A stretch of 64,000 nt of DNA from positions 1 through 64,000 of the forward strand of contig JAEWLI010000074.1 of the NCBI GenBank assembly GCA_023393375.1, in the 5' to 3' direction. The position numbers and the translations under genes were made by a program. Below are positions 1 through 9,372 of the stretch, piece by piece; position 1 is the first letter of the stretch; the number at the start of each line of letters is the position of its first letter. The stretch comes from Bacteroidota bacterium. Its GTDB lineage: Bacteria; Bacteroidota; Bacteroidia; Cytophagales; Cyclobacteriaceae. The notes below the pieces were generated by a model. It made no database searches. It was given only the letters and a program-made list of their open reading frames with translations, and had not been told where the DNA came from.

Positions 1-844
1 CCACTTCTGGATATTCATCGGGGTAAATTACATCTCCAGAAGAAATATTAAAATACTCATTGTATTTTTTTATAGCTTGATACCTAAGCATGCCCATGCC
101 TATGTTAGCCCCAAAATAAAACTTATCGGAAAAATTCCCTCCATAGCCAAAAGTCAACTGATAGTGGCTACCTCTTGTATCCACTGTTTCTGATTGTACT
201 GGAAATTGATCGGAGAAAACAATAGGAGCATACTCATTTTCAGCACCTCCATCCTCATAAAATGACATTGGACTAATGAGGTAAGCTTTATAGGCAAATG
301 CATGTAAGGCCTGATCGGGTAGCTGTGATGGTGTCTGACCATGAGCCATGCTGGCAAAAAGATCTAAAATACTAGAACTGTGTATTCCTTCCCAATGAAA
401 AGAACTATTAAAATCAGCCAACTTACTTAAGCTGATCCCAAAAGATCCTCCTCTCCAAGCACCTGAACTTATATTATCCCTGGTATTATTAAATACGAAT
501 CCAATATTTGAAAAACTAAATCTTGATGTAAAATCGTCAAAGCCTGTTTGATCAAATTTGGCCCGGACATCACGAAACGAAAATGAAGGGGTAAAACTAA
601 ATTCTGAACGATTGTAAAAACCCAGGCCAGCTGGATTTGCCATAACAGAACCAATATCTCCACCCAAAGCATTTTGAGCACCGCCAATACCAATCATTCG
701 TGTACTTCCACCAGGATCGGAATATGCAGAAAGCAACGTTACTTCATCATATCCTGATGCTCCCGGTATTAATTGAGCATTACCGGAGAAATTAAACAAT
801 AAGAGTCCTATGCTTACTAAAATAAGCTTTTTTAAGCGTGTCAT
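1..844 (-). CDS. OmpP1/FadL-family outer membrane protein, 5' part only
   Basis: The gene starts with ATG at 844 and runs off the left edge without a stop, so about 281 N-terminal residues are visible. Residues 1-24 form a Sec signal peptide ending in GNAQ. It is followed by the Gly-rich stretch GIGGAQNALGGDIG and then NPAGLGFYNRSEFSF, the hallmark N-terminus of OmpP1/FadL/TodX-like beta-barrels (family knowledge), with alternating aromatic strands after that. It should sit in the outer membrane, and the substrate cannot be read from sequence. It is not clearly PorV, which is a related family. It lies 48 bp downstream of the next gene on the same strand, so the two may be cotranscribed. Confidence 0.75.
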   Translation of the reverse strand, partial: MTRLKKLILVSIGLLLFNFSGNAQLIPGASGYDEVTLLSAYSDPGGSTRMIGIGGAQNALGGDIGSVMANPAGLGFYNRSEFSFTPSFSFRDVRAKFDQTGFDDFTSRFSFSNIGFVFNNTRDNISSGAWRGGSFGISLSKLADFNSSFHWEGIHSSSILDLFASMAHGQTPSQLPDQALHAFAYKAYLISPMSFYEDGGAENEYAPIVFSDQFPVQSETVDTRGSHYQLTFGYGGNFSDKFYFGANIGMGMLRYQAIKKYNEYFNISSGDVIYPDEYPEV

Positions 845-892
845 GATGTTGGGATTTTAAAAAGTCTTCCTTAATAATTCATTGGAAAATGG

Positions 893-2311
893 TTATCTCG
901 TTCTTCCGCCACCTGAACCTGAACTACTTCTTGAAGGTGCGGTTCCAGACGAGCTACCACTACTCCTTGAAGGAGTATAACTGCCACCAGATGATCCACT
1001 ACTTCTGGATGGTGAATACGATGATCCACTACTCCTGGAATCCGATCCACTGCTCCTGGAAGGAGTATAAGTTCTGGCAGGTGTATTACCTTGCGATCCA
1101 CTACTCCGGGATGGTGTATAAGTTCTGGCCGGGGTAGTACTTTGACCTTGTGAACTACCGCTTCTGGATGGTGTATAATTTGACCTTGAAGGTGTTGTAG
1201 ATTCTGATCTGCTTCTAGATGCAGGACTAACTCCCTCAGTTCTATTATTCCCAGAATTTACCGGTGGTCTGTAAGTATTACTGTTATTGTTGTTACTTCT
1301 ATCTCTTGTAGTATAACTTCTTGTATTGTAATACTCAGATGATCTTGCCGAATTAGGGTTCACAGCATTATTGGTTCTAGCCGATTCATTTCTGCTATTA
1401 ATTGTAGCAGATGTATTTCTCCTGGCCCCTTCTGTTGTATTAGACGACGTACCTGAAGCTACTCTTGTTCTTCTATAATAATCATTCTGGGTGGAAGTTT
1501 GGTCTCTATAATTGCTTACCCGTCCATTCGTTGATGAGTTGGCAACTGTTTGCCTCCTTGATGTATTATTATTAACACCGGAAGAACTACGAGAGGTATA
1601 ACTTCCTCGTCTGACATCCCTTAGCTGATACCGATTTGTTTCATTATTATACACTAATTGATTTTTGCTAACTGTATAGTGGCCATAGTAATAGTGGTTG
1701 TGATAACCACCATAATACCTGTTGTATCCAAAATAAGGGCTATCCCAGTAATATGAAGAATAATATCTGTCATAATAATAGGGATTGTGGTAAGACCATG
1801 GACTATAATAAGGACGTCTGTAATAATTGCCGAAACCTATAGATACATGCCATCCAGAGTAGTAGTTCCACCCTGGTCTGTAATTCCAACTAGAAGACCA
1901 ATATGGATCAAAAAACGGGTCATAATTCCATCTGTTCCAAGAGCTGTATGAACTTCTATAAGGATCTACGTAATAATTATTGATTATTACATCACGATTA
2001 TAATCTTCTACATAATATTCTGCTGAAGTATCCTGATTTTGTTTTCTTTTATTGGCAACACCTCTGTTATACTTTGCCAAATAATCAGGATTTACAGTTT
2101 TAGGTGAATATTCCAATTCAGATTCATTATCGTTAACCTCCGAAATGCCTTCATTGACCTGTTGGTTTTCTAAAAATTTTGCTTTTTTCCTGTCACCTGC
2201 TGTAAAATACATATCGTCGTATTCCTGAGCCGATACATTTATACTGGCCAATAAAAATAATACTGGTGCCAGAAGCGATGACATTATAATGTGGGGTATG
2301 AGCTTTTTCAT
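893..2311 (-). CDS. Exported Tyr/Asn-rich protein with Ser/Arg repeat tail
   Basis: This 472-residue protein has a Sec signal peptide (residues 1-29, ending INVSAQ). An acidic segment follows, then a central region of about residues 115-215 packed with Tyr, Trp, Asn, Arg and Gly (for example NYYRRPYYSPWSY). The tail of about 250 residues is low-complexity Ser/Arg/Thr/Asn and ends in PSRSSGS-type repeats. No catalytic motif is visible, and I do not recognise a function. The composition suggests a surface or periplasmic, largely disordered protein. The gene diverges from proS and precedes the OmpP1-like gene on the same strand. Low-complexity tails vary in length between strains, so the tail may be unstable. 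Confidence 0.8.
   Translation of the reverse strand: MKKLIPHIIMSSLLAPVLFLLASINVSAQEYDDMYFTAGDRKKAKFLENQQVNEGISEVNDNESELEYSPKTVNPDYLAKYNRGVANKRKQNQDTSAEYYVEDYNRDVIINNYYVDPYRSSYSSWNRWNYDPFFDPYWSSSWNYRPGWNYYSGWHVSIGFGNYYRRPYYSPWSYHNPYYYDRYYSSYYWDSPYFGYNRYYGGYHNHYYYGHYTVSKNQLVYNNETNRYQLRDVRRGSYTSRSSSGVNNNTSRRQTVANSSTNGRVSNYRDQTSTQNDYYRRTRVASGTSSNTTEGARRNTSATINSRNESARTNNAVNPNSARSSEYYNTRSYTTRDRSNNNNSNTYRPPVNSGNNRTEGVSPASRSRSESTTPSRSNYTPSRSGSSQGQSTTPARTYTPSRSSGSQGNTPARTYTPSRSSGSDSRSSGSSYSPSRSSGSSGGSYTPSRSSGSSSGTAPSRSSSGSGGGRTR
896..1205 (-). repeat. Degenerate repeat coding PSRSSGS units
   Basis: The 3' end of the 472-residue exported protein gene encodes about seven copies of a PSRS-based unit (TPSRSSGS and variants), usually preceded by Tyr-Thr or Ala. 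At the DNA level this appears on the plus strand as recurring GATCCACTACT and CTGGATGGTGTATA words. The units are not evenly spaced. Confidence 0.75.
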
Positions 2312-2366
2312 AATATCGTATATTTTCTGATCCTATCCTCTAATAATTTAACGGCAAACTCACCAT

Positions 2367-2401
2367 TTTGATTACAATTAAATTCTAAAACTTTATCTTT
2401 G
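2367..2401 (+). promoter_or_regulatory. Bacteroidota-type promoter for proS
   Basis: TATCTTTG at 2394-2401 matches the TAnnTTTG -7 element exactly. TTTG at 2367-2370 lies 23 bp upstream as a possible -33 element. The proS start at 2462 is about 60 bp downstream. Confidence 0.6.
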
Positions 2402-2461
2402 CCGTCTGTTTATACAAATGTATTAAAATAACAGCAAAAGTTATACCAAACGTAATAAATT

Positions 2462-3934
2462 ATGAGTAAAGGAATAACAAAAAGAAGTGAAGATTATTCT
2501 GCATGGTACAATGAACTTGTGAAAAAAGCGGATTTGGCTGAGAACTCCGAAGTTAGAGGATGTATGATAATTAAACCATATGGTTTTTCTATCTGGGAGA
2601 AAATGCAGGCTGCCTTGGATAAAATGTTTAAAGATACCGGGCATTCAAATGCCTATTTTCCTTTGTTTATTCCTAAATCATATTTTACCAAAGAAGCTGC
2701 CCATGTGGAAGGGTTTGCAAAAGAATGTGCGGTAGTAACCCATTACCGGTTAAGAAACAAAGAAGACCGCTCAGGAATTGAAGTGGATCCTGAAGCAAAA
2801 CTGGAAGAAGAATTGATAATTCGTCCTACTTCGGAAACAGTCATTTGGAACACTTATCGTAATTGGATCCAATCTTATCGGGACCTTCCAATTCTGGTAA
2901 ACCAATGGGCGAATGTAGTTCGATGGGAAATGAGAACCAGATTGTTTTTGCGTACTGCTGAATTTTTATGGCAAGAAGGCCATACAGCACATGCCACCAG
3001 GCAAGAGGCCTTAGAAGAAACACGCAAGATGCTTGACGTATACGCCACTTTTGCGGAGGAATTTATGGCGGTACCAGTAATAAAAGGTGTAAAAACTGAA
3101 AACGAAAGGTTTGCAGGTGCTATTGATACCTACTGCATCGAAGCTCTTATGCAGGACGGTAAAGCCTTGCAATCTGGAACTTCGCATTTTCTTGGTCAAA
3201 ATTTTGCCAAAGCTTTTGATGTGAAATTTGCCAATCAGAGTGGTGGTCTTGATTATGTTTGGGGAACTTCCTGGGGTGTCAGTACTCGTTTGATGGGTGC
3301 TTTGGTGATGGCACATTCCGATGATGAAGGATTGGTTTTGCCACCAAAACTAGCTCCTATTCAAGTGGTGATTGTGCCTATTTATAAAAATGAGGAACAG
3401 CTAAATGCACTAATTGCCAAATCAAATGAAATTAAGGATCTGTTGACGAAACAAGGTATATCGGTAAAACTCGATGCTAGGGATACCTATAAACCCGGGT
3501 GGAAATTTGCCGAGTATGAATTAAAAGGAGTTCCAGTAAGAATAGCCATCGGCCCTCGTGATTTGGAAAATCAAACAGTGGAACTGGCTCGGAGAGACAC
3601 CAAAACCAAAGAAGTCGTTTCCATGGATAGTCTTGAATGGAAAATTAAGGAATTATTGGATGATATTCAAAACAATATTTACCAGAAAGCCCTTAAATTC
3701 CGGGAAGATCATACATTCGTTGCCAATAGCTATGATGAATTTAAAGAATTATTGGATAGGGGTGGTTTCATCTATGCCCATTGGGATGGCACTTCAGAGA
3801 CAGAAGCAAAAATAAAAGAAGAAACCAAGGCTACCATTCGGTGTATTCCTTTTGACAACAAAAAAGAACAAGGTAAATGTATATTCACAGGAAAACCATC
3901 TGAACAAATGGTGATTTTTGCCAGATCTTATTAA
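2462..3934 (+). CDS. proS: Prolyl-tRNA synthetase, archaeal/eukaryotic-type
   Basis: This 490-residue cytoplasmic enzyme charges tRNA-Pro with proline. Class II motif 2 is visible as EMRTRLFLRTAEFLWQEGHT around residues 157-176, and motif 3 lies near SWGVSTRLMGALVMAHSDD around 270-290. The anticodon-binding domain starts near APIQVVIVPIYK at about 298. The short length, the lack of the long bacterial editing insertion, the C-terminal Cys-containing domain (IRCIPF, GKCIFTGKP) and the terminal Tyr (ARSY) mark the type found in archaea, eukaryotes and many Bacteroidota (family knowledge). The gene is monocistronic and diverges from the exported repeat protein. Confidence 0.97.
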   Translation: MSKGITKRSEDYSAWYNELVKKADLAENSEVRGCMIIKPYGFSIWEKMQAALDKMFKDTGHSNAYFPLFIPKSYFTKEAAHVEGFAKECAVVTHYRLRNKEDRSGIEVDPEAKLEEELIIRPTSETVIWNTYRNWIQSYRDLPILVNQWANVVRWEMRTRLFLRTAEFLWQEGHTAHATRQEALEETRKMLDVYATFAEEFMAVPVIKGVKTENERFAGAIDTYCIEALMQDGKALQSGTSHFLGQNFAKAFDVKFANQSGGLDYVWGTSWGVSTRLMGALVMAHSDDEGLVLPPKLAPIQVVIVPIYKNEEQLNALIAKSNEIKDLLTKQGISVKLDARDTYKPGWKFAEYELKGVPVRIAIGPRDLENQTVELARRDTKTKEVVSMDSLEWKIKELLDDIQNNIYQKALKFREDHTFVANSYDEFKELLDRGGFIYAHWDGTSETEAKIKEETKATIRCIPFDNKKEQGKCIFTGKPSEQMVIFARSY

Positions 3935-4037
3935 TATTTTGTCTGCAAAATTAGTATTCAGATTTTTCTTTTTTTTTATATTAAACTATGCTATCATATC
4001 TTTAATTAAAGTATATTTACTTATTCTGATATGAAAA

Positions 4038-4832
4038 ATGGAAGTCCTTCATTTTTTTCCAAAAAGCATAGTTGCCAGGTTGGTAACGCATTATGAAATA
4101 ATCCGGAATGATCAACCAGAGCACCTGATTGATTTACATGTTCCCAATGGTTATGCCTCAATTGTTTTTAATTTTACCCAAGGGGTGAAACTTAAAGCTA
4201 AAGCTACCCTACCTCCCTGCATTCTGGTCCCTCCTTTTTTAAAAGCAATCCGGATTGAAACCTTCGGACCGATAGATACATTTGTTGTAATGTGTAAGGC
4301 ATCAGTACTTTCGAGGTTGCTAGGAATTAAACTTTACCCCAGGGATTTTATGAATTTTATTCCTCTCAGCGATTCATATTACCTCAATATATGGCAAAAT
4401 CTAAAAGAGCTGAAAATCCCTGATGACAAGATAATGGCTTTTGAGAAATTCCTCATCAATGAAACAACTGTTCAACAGTACCAAACTGATGAAATCGATT
4501 GTATCTATGAGCATATTATTGAAGATCGGGGTAAAACCCCCATCCATGAAATCATGTGCAGATGCCGTATCAGCCCAAGAACATTTCGACGCAAATTTTT
4601 ACTACGTGTTGGTGTAAATGCTAAATCGCTATCGCGATTGGTTAGAGTAAACTACCTTTGGGAAAAAATATCCAAATATCAGGCAGTAGATTTTCAGGAA
4701 ATGGTGTTTGATGGGAGATATTTCGATCAATCTCACTTTATCAAAGATTTTAAATTAATTATTGGGGAAAAACCTAATCATTTTTTTAAGCGTAATCTGG
4801 AATTGGTTAAGATCATATCTGGTAAAGCATAA
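4038..4832 (+). CDS. AraC-family transcriptional regulator
   Basis: The 264-residue protein has an N-terminal ligand/dimerisation-like domain (about residues 1-140, with HVPNGYASIVFNF and a PPFLKAIRIETFG segment). This resembles the cupin-like DUF6597 module common in Bacteroidota AraC proteins. The C-terminal HTH_18-type DNA-binding domain (about 155-250) contains RCRISPRTFRRKFLLRVGV and the second helix pair ending in FDQSHFIKDFKLIIGEKP. The ligand is unknown. A terminator follows, so the downstream OmpA gene is probably a separate unit, though it could be a target. An earlier ATG at 4031 is in another frame. ATG 4038 is chosen because no better in-frame start precedes it. Confidence 0.88.
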   Translation: MEVLHFFPKSIVARLVTHYEIIRNDQPEHLIDLHVPNGYASIVFNFTQGVKLKAKATLPPCILVPPFLKAIRIETFGPIDTFVVMCKASVLSRLLGIKLYPRDFMNFIPLSDSYYLNIWQNLKELKIPDDKIMAFEKFLINETTVQQYQTDEIDCIYEHIIEDRGKTPIHEIMCRCRISPRTFRRKFLLRVGVNAKSLSRLVRVNYLWEKISKYQAVDFQEMVFDGRYFDQSHFIKDFKLIIGEKPNHFFKRNLELVKIISGKA

Positions 4833-4845
4833 GTGTTGAATACTA

Positions 4846-4886
4846 CCATTTTTTTACCCTTAGGGATAAAATAATGGCCATTTTTT
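4846..4886 (+). terminator. Terminator after the AraC gene
   Basis: An imperfect long stem pairs CCATTTTTTTACCC (4846-4859) with GGGATAAAATAATGG (4863-4877), followed by CCATTTTTT. It lies just after the AraC stop. Confidence 0.55.
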
Positions 4887-4943
4887 ACAATTTTTCCTCC
4901 CATACATCATGTATTTTTACATGCTATTATAAATAAATATTCA

Positions 4944-6245
4944 ATGAAAAATATAATATTTCTTTTGTGTTTGCTTACGCTAAGCCCTTCTTTAATGGCA
5001 CAGATTAGCATTAAGGATAAAATCAAAAATCAAACCCATAACCGTGCTGACAGAAAAGCCGATGAAGGGGTAAGTGAGGGATTGGATTCGGTAGAAGATG
5101 GCATGAAAAGTATATTCAAGAAAAAAAACAAGGATGAAGAGGGACAAGATGATGACCAACAAAATGAAGAAAATGTAGAATCCAAGAAAGAAAAAAGTAA
5201 GATAGGTAAAACTTCAGATGCTCTTATTTCATATACAAAATACGATTTTGTTCCAGGTGATCAGGTATTGTTTTTTGAAGATTTTTCTCAGGATGCTATT
5301 GGTGATTTTCCAGCATTATGGACAACTAACGGCTCCGGAGAAATCAGGACAACCAATTTATACCCAGGAAAATTTTTGTACATGAACTCAACGGACAACG
5401 TATATAACTTGATGAAGGACCTGACACTTCCGGTCAATTATATTTTGGAGTTTGATGTAATTCCATCCAGTATGTACGAAACCAATGATGGATCACATTC
5501 CTTCTATATGAGTTTGTACAAAGACGATGATGATTTTCTTAATGATGATCTGTATCCTGGTAAAGCTGGAGTTCACCTTACGCTATCCAACAGCTCATGG
5601 GATGTAAAGGCGTATTCTTATGAAGTAAAAAATAGTAAAGGTGATGATTATGATGTGTCAGGTGGATCAGAATTGGCACCCGTTGAGCCCGATGAACTGA
5701 ATCATGTCATTATTTGGGTCCAAAACAGAAGAATGAGAATATATCATAAAGGTCAAAAGGTACTGGACATGCCCACTTTATTACCCGAGAAAATGAATAT
5801 CAATAGATTAAGGTACAGCTTGTGGAGTCAGGATGGGCATCCATACATCTCTAATATCAGATTTACAACTGCAGCACCAGACATGCGCAGCAAGCTACTT
5901 ACGGAGGGGAAATTAATCAGCTATGGTATTTATTTTGATATTAACTCTGATAAAGTTAAACCTGAATCATATGGATCCATCAAACAAATTGCCGATATAT
6001 TGAATGAGAATCCCGATGTAAATATTAAGATAATTGGACATACGGATGCCGATGGTGATGACACAAAAAATCTTGACTTATCCAAAAGAAGAGCCGCAGC
6101 TGTAAAAACCGAATTAGTAAAAAGCTTTAATGTAAATGAAAGTCGGATTCAAACTGACGGAAAAGGAGAATCAGAACCCATACAAAACAATAATACATCT
6201 GAAGGTAAGGCAAAAAACCGGAGAGTGGAATTTTTAAAAATCTAA
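4944..6245 (+). CDS. OmpA-family protein with a lectin-like middle domain
   Basis: The 433-residue protein has a signal peptide (residues 1-20, ending LMAQ), then a strongly charged Lys/Asp/Glu linker (about 20-90). The middle domain (about 105-315) begins near FFEDFSQDAIGDFPALW and resembles the concanavalin/LamG-like module found beside OmpA domains in Bacteroidota (inference from pattern). The C-terminal OmpA domain (about 325-433) has GHTDADGD, LSKRRAAAVKTELV and NRRVEF, the expected peptidoglycan-binding signature. It should lie in the periplasm or be attached to the outer membrane, bound to the cell wall. There is no N-terminal beta-barrel. A strong terminator follows directly. Confidence 0.9.
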   Translation: MKNIIFLLCLLTLSPSLMAQISIKDKIKNQTHNRADRKADEGVSEGLDSVEDGMKSIFKKKNKDEEGQDDDQQNEENVESKKEKSKIGKTSDALISYTKYDFVPGDQVLFFEDFSQDAIGDFPALWTTNGSGEIRTTNLYPGKFLYMNSTDNVYNLMKDLTLPVNYILEFDVIPSSMYETNDGSHSFYMSLYKDDDDFLNDDLYPGKAGVHLTLSNSSWDVKAYSYEVKNSKGDDYDVSGGSELAPVEPDELNHVIIWVQNRRMRIYHKGQKVLDMPTLLPEKMNINRLRYSLWSQDGHPYISNIRFTTAAPDMRSKLLTEGKLISYGIYFDINSDKVKPESYGSIKQIADILNENPDVNIKIIGHTDADGDDTKNLDLSKRRAAAVKTELVKSFNVNESRIQTDGKGESEPIQNNNTSEGKAKNRRVEFLKI

Positions 6246-6251
6246 TGTAAA

Positions 6252-6282
6252 CCCCTGTGAACATTTTCATAGGGGATTTTTT
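6252..6282. terminator. Terminator between convergent ompA-like and hydrolase genes
   Basis: CCCCTGTGAA pairs with TTCATAGGGG around a 4-nt loop, with one G-T pair, and is followed by a T-rich run on the plus strand. The stop codon of the minus-strand hydrolase gene (6267-6269) lies inside the hairpin. Confidence 0.8.
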
Positions 6283-7079
6283 ATTGTACTTAAAGGGTCA
6301 GTAAAATCTCCTGTCTTGTTCAATAATTGATGGTGAGTAGTATTAATTTCAACTACATCACAATGATGGATTGCAGAAATAAACTTTTGAAGTTTTTTCT
6401 TATTTACTATTTCATCTTCAGCACCCAGTACAATGGTTAACGGTATCTGAAATTGATTGAATTTTCTGACAAGTATTTCTGGCGGTAATGAAAGTTGCCG
6501 AAAGAAAATCCACGTCCGATATATCCGCCAACGTTGTTTTCGGGATTTAACCTGACTTTGTACGAACCTGAAAAATGAATTACTGATTATAGAAAGTTTT
6601 TTCAGCAATATTGCAGTAGTAAGTATAAAACCCGGCTGAAATATAAAATATTTAAATAAATGTTTCCCTACTGAATGAGTTGCGATTTGGTACCAAAAGT
6701 TTTTTGTTAACCCATCAGGTGCAATCAATACTACCTTTTGAATACGATCAGGGAAAGCATTAATTAGTGGATAAACCATTCTACAACCCAAACTAAAACC
6801 TGATAGGGAAATTTTTTCTATCTGATAGGTTTCGAGTAATGCCCCAAATGTTTCAGTCCATTCTTTAATTGATGGCACTTCACCTGAATAGAAACTCTCC
6901 CCATGATAAGGAAGGTCCACATGAAAAACCCGACTTTTATTATGAAATGTTTTTTCCAATGAGAAATAATCTTTTTTCGTTTGTCCGGCACCATGAAAGG
7001 TAAACCATGCATGTGGTCCCTCCCCTTCGCTATGGAAACTGATAATAAATTGGCCATATTTAAAAACTTTGTCTTCCAT
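6267..7079 (-). CDS. Alpha/beta hydrolase
   Basis: The 270-residue protein has the alpha/beta-hydrolase fold pattern. HG at 29-30 (FTFHGAGQ) marks the oxyanion region, and DLPYHGES is at 55-62. The nucleophile elbow GFSLG places the serine near residue 96. A late Asp in VLGAEDEIVN (about 222) and a His in NTTHHQLL (about 252) complete a plausible triad. It is probably a cytoplasmic esterase or lipase-like enzyme, and its substrate cannot be inferred. Its last codons and stop are formed by the terminator hairpin shared with the convergent ompA-like gene. It is divergent from the TetR-pump operon. Confidence 0.85.
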   Translation of the reverse strand: MEDKVFKYGQFIISFHSEGEGPHAWFTFHGAGQTKKDYFSLEKTFHNKSRVFHVDLPYHGESFYSGEVPSIKEWTETFGALLETYQIEKISLSGFSLGCRMVYPLINAFPDRIQKVVLIAPDGLTKNFWYQIATHSVGKHLFKYFIFQPGFILTTAILLKKLSIISNSFFRFVQSQVKSRKQRWRIYRTWIFFRQLSLPPEILVRKFNQFQIPLTIVLGAEDEIVNKKKLQKFISAIHHCDVVEINTTHHQLLNKTGDFTDPLSTIKNPL

Positions 7080-7229
7080 TTGCCACTAATAATCGCAATT
7101 TTCCATTCATAACTTCAATTGATTCAAAAGAATAAAAATAAGCATTTATTTCTCTATTCTTAAAACTAACATGAAACTTTGCCGTAATTATTCCTGATAT
7201 AAAAACTTTATAAAATTTAAAAGTTTCCA

Positions 7230-7237
7230 TAGTTTTG
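7230..7237 (+). promoter_or_regulatory. Promoter -7 element for the TetR gene
   Basis: TAGTTTTG matches TAnnTTTG, 21 bp before the TTG start at 7259. I see no convincing -33 element. Confidence 0.45.
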
Positions 7238-7258
7238 CACCGGAAATAAAAATTAACA

Positions 7259-7864
7259 TTGGAAGACACAAAAGAAATTATCATCAGCAAAGCGGAAGAG
7301 CTTTTTCTAAAGTATGGTATAAAGAGCGTAACAATGGATGACATTGCTCAGGAATTATCAATTTCAAAAAAAACCATATACCAATATTTTAAAGACAAAG
7401 AGGAATTGGTAAGTATCGTGGCAAAGGTCCATTTAGAAAAAGAGCGCATAGAGATAGAACAGATCAACAAAACAGCTAAAAATACAATGGAAGAATTTAT
7501 TTTGTTGTCGAAATGTATAAAAGAGAATCATTTGAGAATGAACCCCGTAGTATTTTGGGACTTAAAAAAATATTATCATCAGGCATGGCATATTTTTAAG
7601 GAATACAAAAACGGGGTATTTTTTGAATCTTTAAGATCATCTTTAAAAAGAGGTATTGAAGAAGGGTTTTTTCGGGAAGATATCAATATTGATGTATTGG
7701 CTGCACTTAGAATGGAGCAAATCCAAATGACCTATAATGAAGAGATTTTCCCTAAAGATAAATATGATATTATGGAGGTACAGAATCAATTGTTTAACCA
7801 TTTTGTACATGGTGTATTGACCCAAAAGGGAGAAGAGGAATTCGCAGTAAATTTACCACTGTAG
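7259..7864 (+). CDS. TetR-family regulator of the adjacent efflux operon
   Basis: This 201-residue protein has an N-terminal TetR helix-turn-helix (residues about 5-50) with KAEELFLKYGIKSVTMDDIA and LSISKKTIYQYFKDKEEL. The rest is the helical ligand-binding/dimer domain. The start is TTG at 7259. The next in-frame ATG (MDDIAQ) is inside the HTH, so a non-ATG start is required. The gene sits directly upstream of the tolC / membrane-fusion / RND genes on the same strand, so it likely controls them and itself (inference from context). Confidence 0.9.
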   Translation: MEDTKEIIISKAEELFLKYGIKSVTMDDIAQELSISKKTIYQYFKDKEELVSIVAKVHLEKERIEIEQINKTAKNTMEEFILLSKCIKENHLRMNPVVFWDLKKYYHQAWHIFKEYKNGVFFESLRSSLKRGIEEGFFREDINIDVLAALRMEQIQMTYNEEIFPKDKYDIMEVQNQLFNHFVHGVLTQKGEEEFAVNLPL

Positions 7865-7983
7865 TTATACCATTCATCCCTTAAAAAAATGTCGTTCACC
7901 GATTCCCTGTTTTTGAATGGAGAAACCGGGTCTATTTTTACAACAAAACTGAAGAATCAACACATATCAAACACATAGTTGCA

Positions 7984-9345
7984 ATGAGATCACTTAAATT
8001 TTTTTTAGGGTTCGTCCTGATTATTACCAACTTTCCTTCGGGTATAGCACAATCACAAGATTCTGCATATGTTTTAAATATTGAACAATGTATCGCTTAT
8101 GCCCTACAAAACAATGATTCCCTGAAGAATGCGCAGCTTGATGTCAGAGCAGCTAATTATCAGGTCAGGGAAACAGTAGGATTGGGACTGCCTCAGGTAA
8201 ATGGCGAGGTTTCATATACCAATGATTTCGCTATTAGAACATCGTTTCTTCCAGCTGAATTTCTGGGGGGAGAACCAGGCACCATGGCTCCTGTTAAATT
8301 TGGGATACCGCACTCCGCTACTGTTGGATTAACTGTCAATCAGTTAATCTTTGATGGCTCTTACTTAGTGGGTTTGCAAGCGTCAAATGTCTATCAGGAC
8401 CTTTCAAGAAAAGCTGAAAAAAGAACACAAGTGGATATTATATATAATGTCACCAAAGCTTTTTACACCGTATTAATTAATGAAGAAAGGGCAGAGCTCC
8501 TCCAGCAGAATTACCATCAATTGGATTCCCTGCTAAGGGAAACCCGTATTATGTACGAAAATGGTTTCTCCGAAAAAATTGATGTGGACCGGGTAAGGTT
8601 GAGGTTCAACAATATAAATACAGAACTTGCCAACATTAACAGGGCTTTGTTTTTGAGCAAACAATTATTAAAATTTCAGATTGGGATGCCTTTAAATAAT
8701 GAGTTGGAGCTTAATGGTTCATTGGATAATCTGGATCTGGATTTCAATTTAGAAAGTATCTCTGATGATTTTACGTTTGAACAAAGAATCGAATATTCTA
8801 TACTTCAAACACAAAAACAATTGGCCATTTTAAACCTGAAGAACAACAGGGTAGCCAACTATCCCAGTTTATATGGTTTTCTTGGCATGGGATATAATGC
8901 GGGCACGGATAACTTTAGTGAATTAACTAATTTTTCGGATAACTGGTTTAGCTATGGCAATTTCGGACTTACTCTATCTATACCGATATTTTCAGGATTA
9001 CAACGACATTATACAAGCCAACAAGCGAAGATAGAAGTATTTAAAAGTGAAAATAGTCTGAATAACCTCAAAAAAGCGATCAATCTAGAATTGGTTACGG
9101 CAAAAACACAGTTAGAGAATAGTCTTGCCACCCTGGAATCTGAGAAAGAAAACATGGAACTGGCGAGAGGTATCTTCAGTGCCACTAAGATTAAGTATCA
9201 AGAGGGACTGGGGTCAAACCTGGAAGTAATTGAAGCTGAAACTTCTTATAAAGAGGCGGAGACAAACTATTATAGTGCAATGTTTGATGCTTTGGTTGCC
9301 AAAATTGATTTGGAAAAAGCATTAGGCATATTAAATAAAGAATAA
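7984..9345 (+). CDS. TolC-family outer membrane efflux protein
   Basis: The 453-residue protein has a signal peptide (about 1-22, ending SGIAQ) and two TolC/OEP repeats. The first starts at LNIEQCIAYALQNNDSLKNA, and the second contains FGLTLSIPIFSGLQR and the closing KYQEGLGSNLEVIEAE segment, typical of outer-membrane efflux proteins. It forms the outer-membrane exit duct of the tripartite pump with the two downstream genes. It starts 120 bp after the TetR gene and is followed 27 bp later by the fusion lipoprotein. Confidence 0.93.
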   Translation: MRSLKFFLGFVLIITNFPSGIAQSQDSAYVLNIEQCIAYALQNNDSLKNAQLDVRAANYQVRETVGLGLPQVNGEVSYTNDFAIRTSFLPAEFLGGEPGTMAPVKFGIPHSATVGLTVNQLIFDGSYLVGLQASNVYQDLSRKAEKRTQVDIIYNVTKAFYTVLINEERAELLQQNYHQLDSLLRETRIMYENGFSEKIDVDRVRLRFNNINTELANINRALFLSKQLLKFQIGMPLNNELELNGSLDNLDLDFNLESISDDFTFEQRIEYSILQTQKQLAILNLKNNRVANYPSLYGFLGMGYNAGTDNFSELTNFSDNWFSYGNFGLTLSIPIFSGLQRHYTSQQAKIEVFKSENSLNNLKKAINLELVTAKTQLENSLATLESEKENMELARGIFSATKIKYQEGLGSNLEVIEAETSYKEAETNYYSAMFDALVAKIDLEKALGILNKE

Positions 9346-9372
9346 AACTCATCACATAAATAATACAATACC

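Noticed and set aside
889..1137. Plus-strand ORF inside the repeat gene
   Set aside because: It lies antisense to the well-supported 472-residue exported protein and owes its openness to repeat composition.
3936..3951. Terminator after proS (ATTTTG-TCTG-CAAAAT)
   Set aside because: The stem is short and AT-rich with no following T-run.
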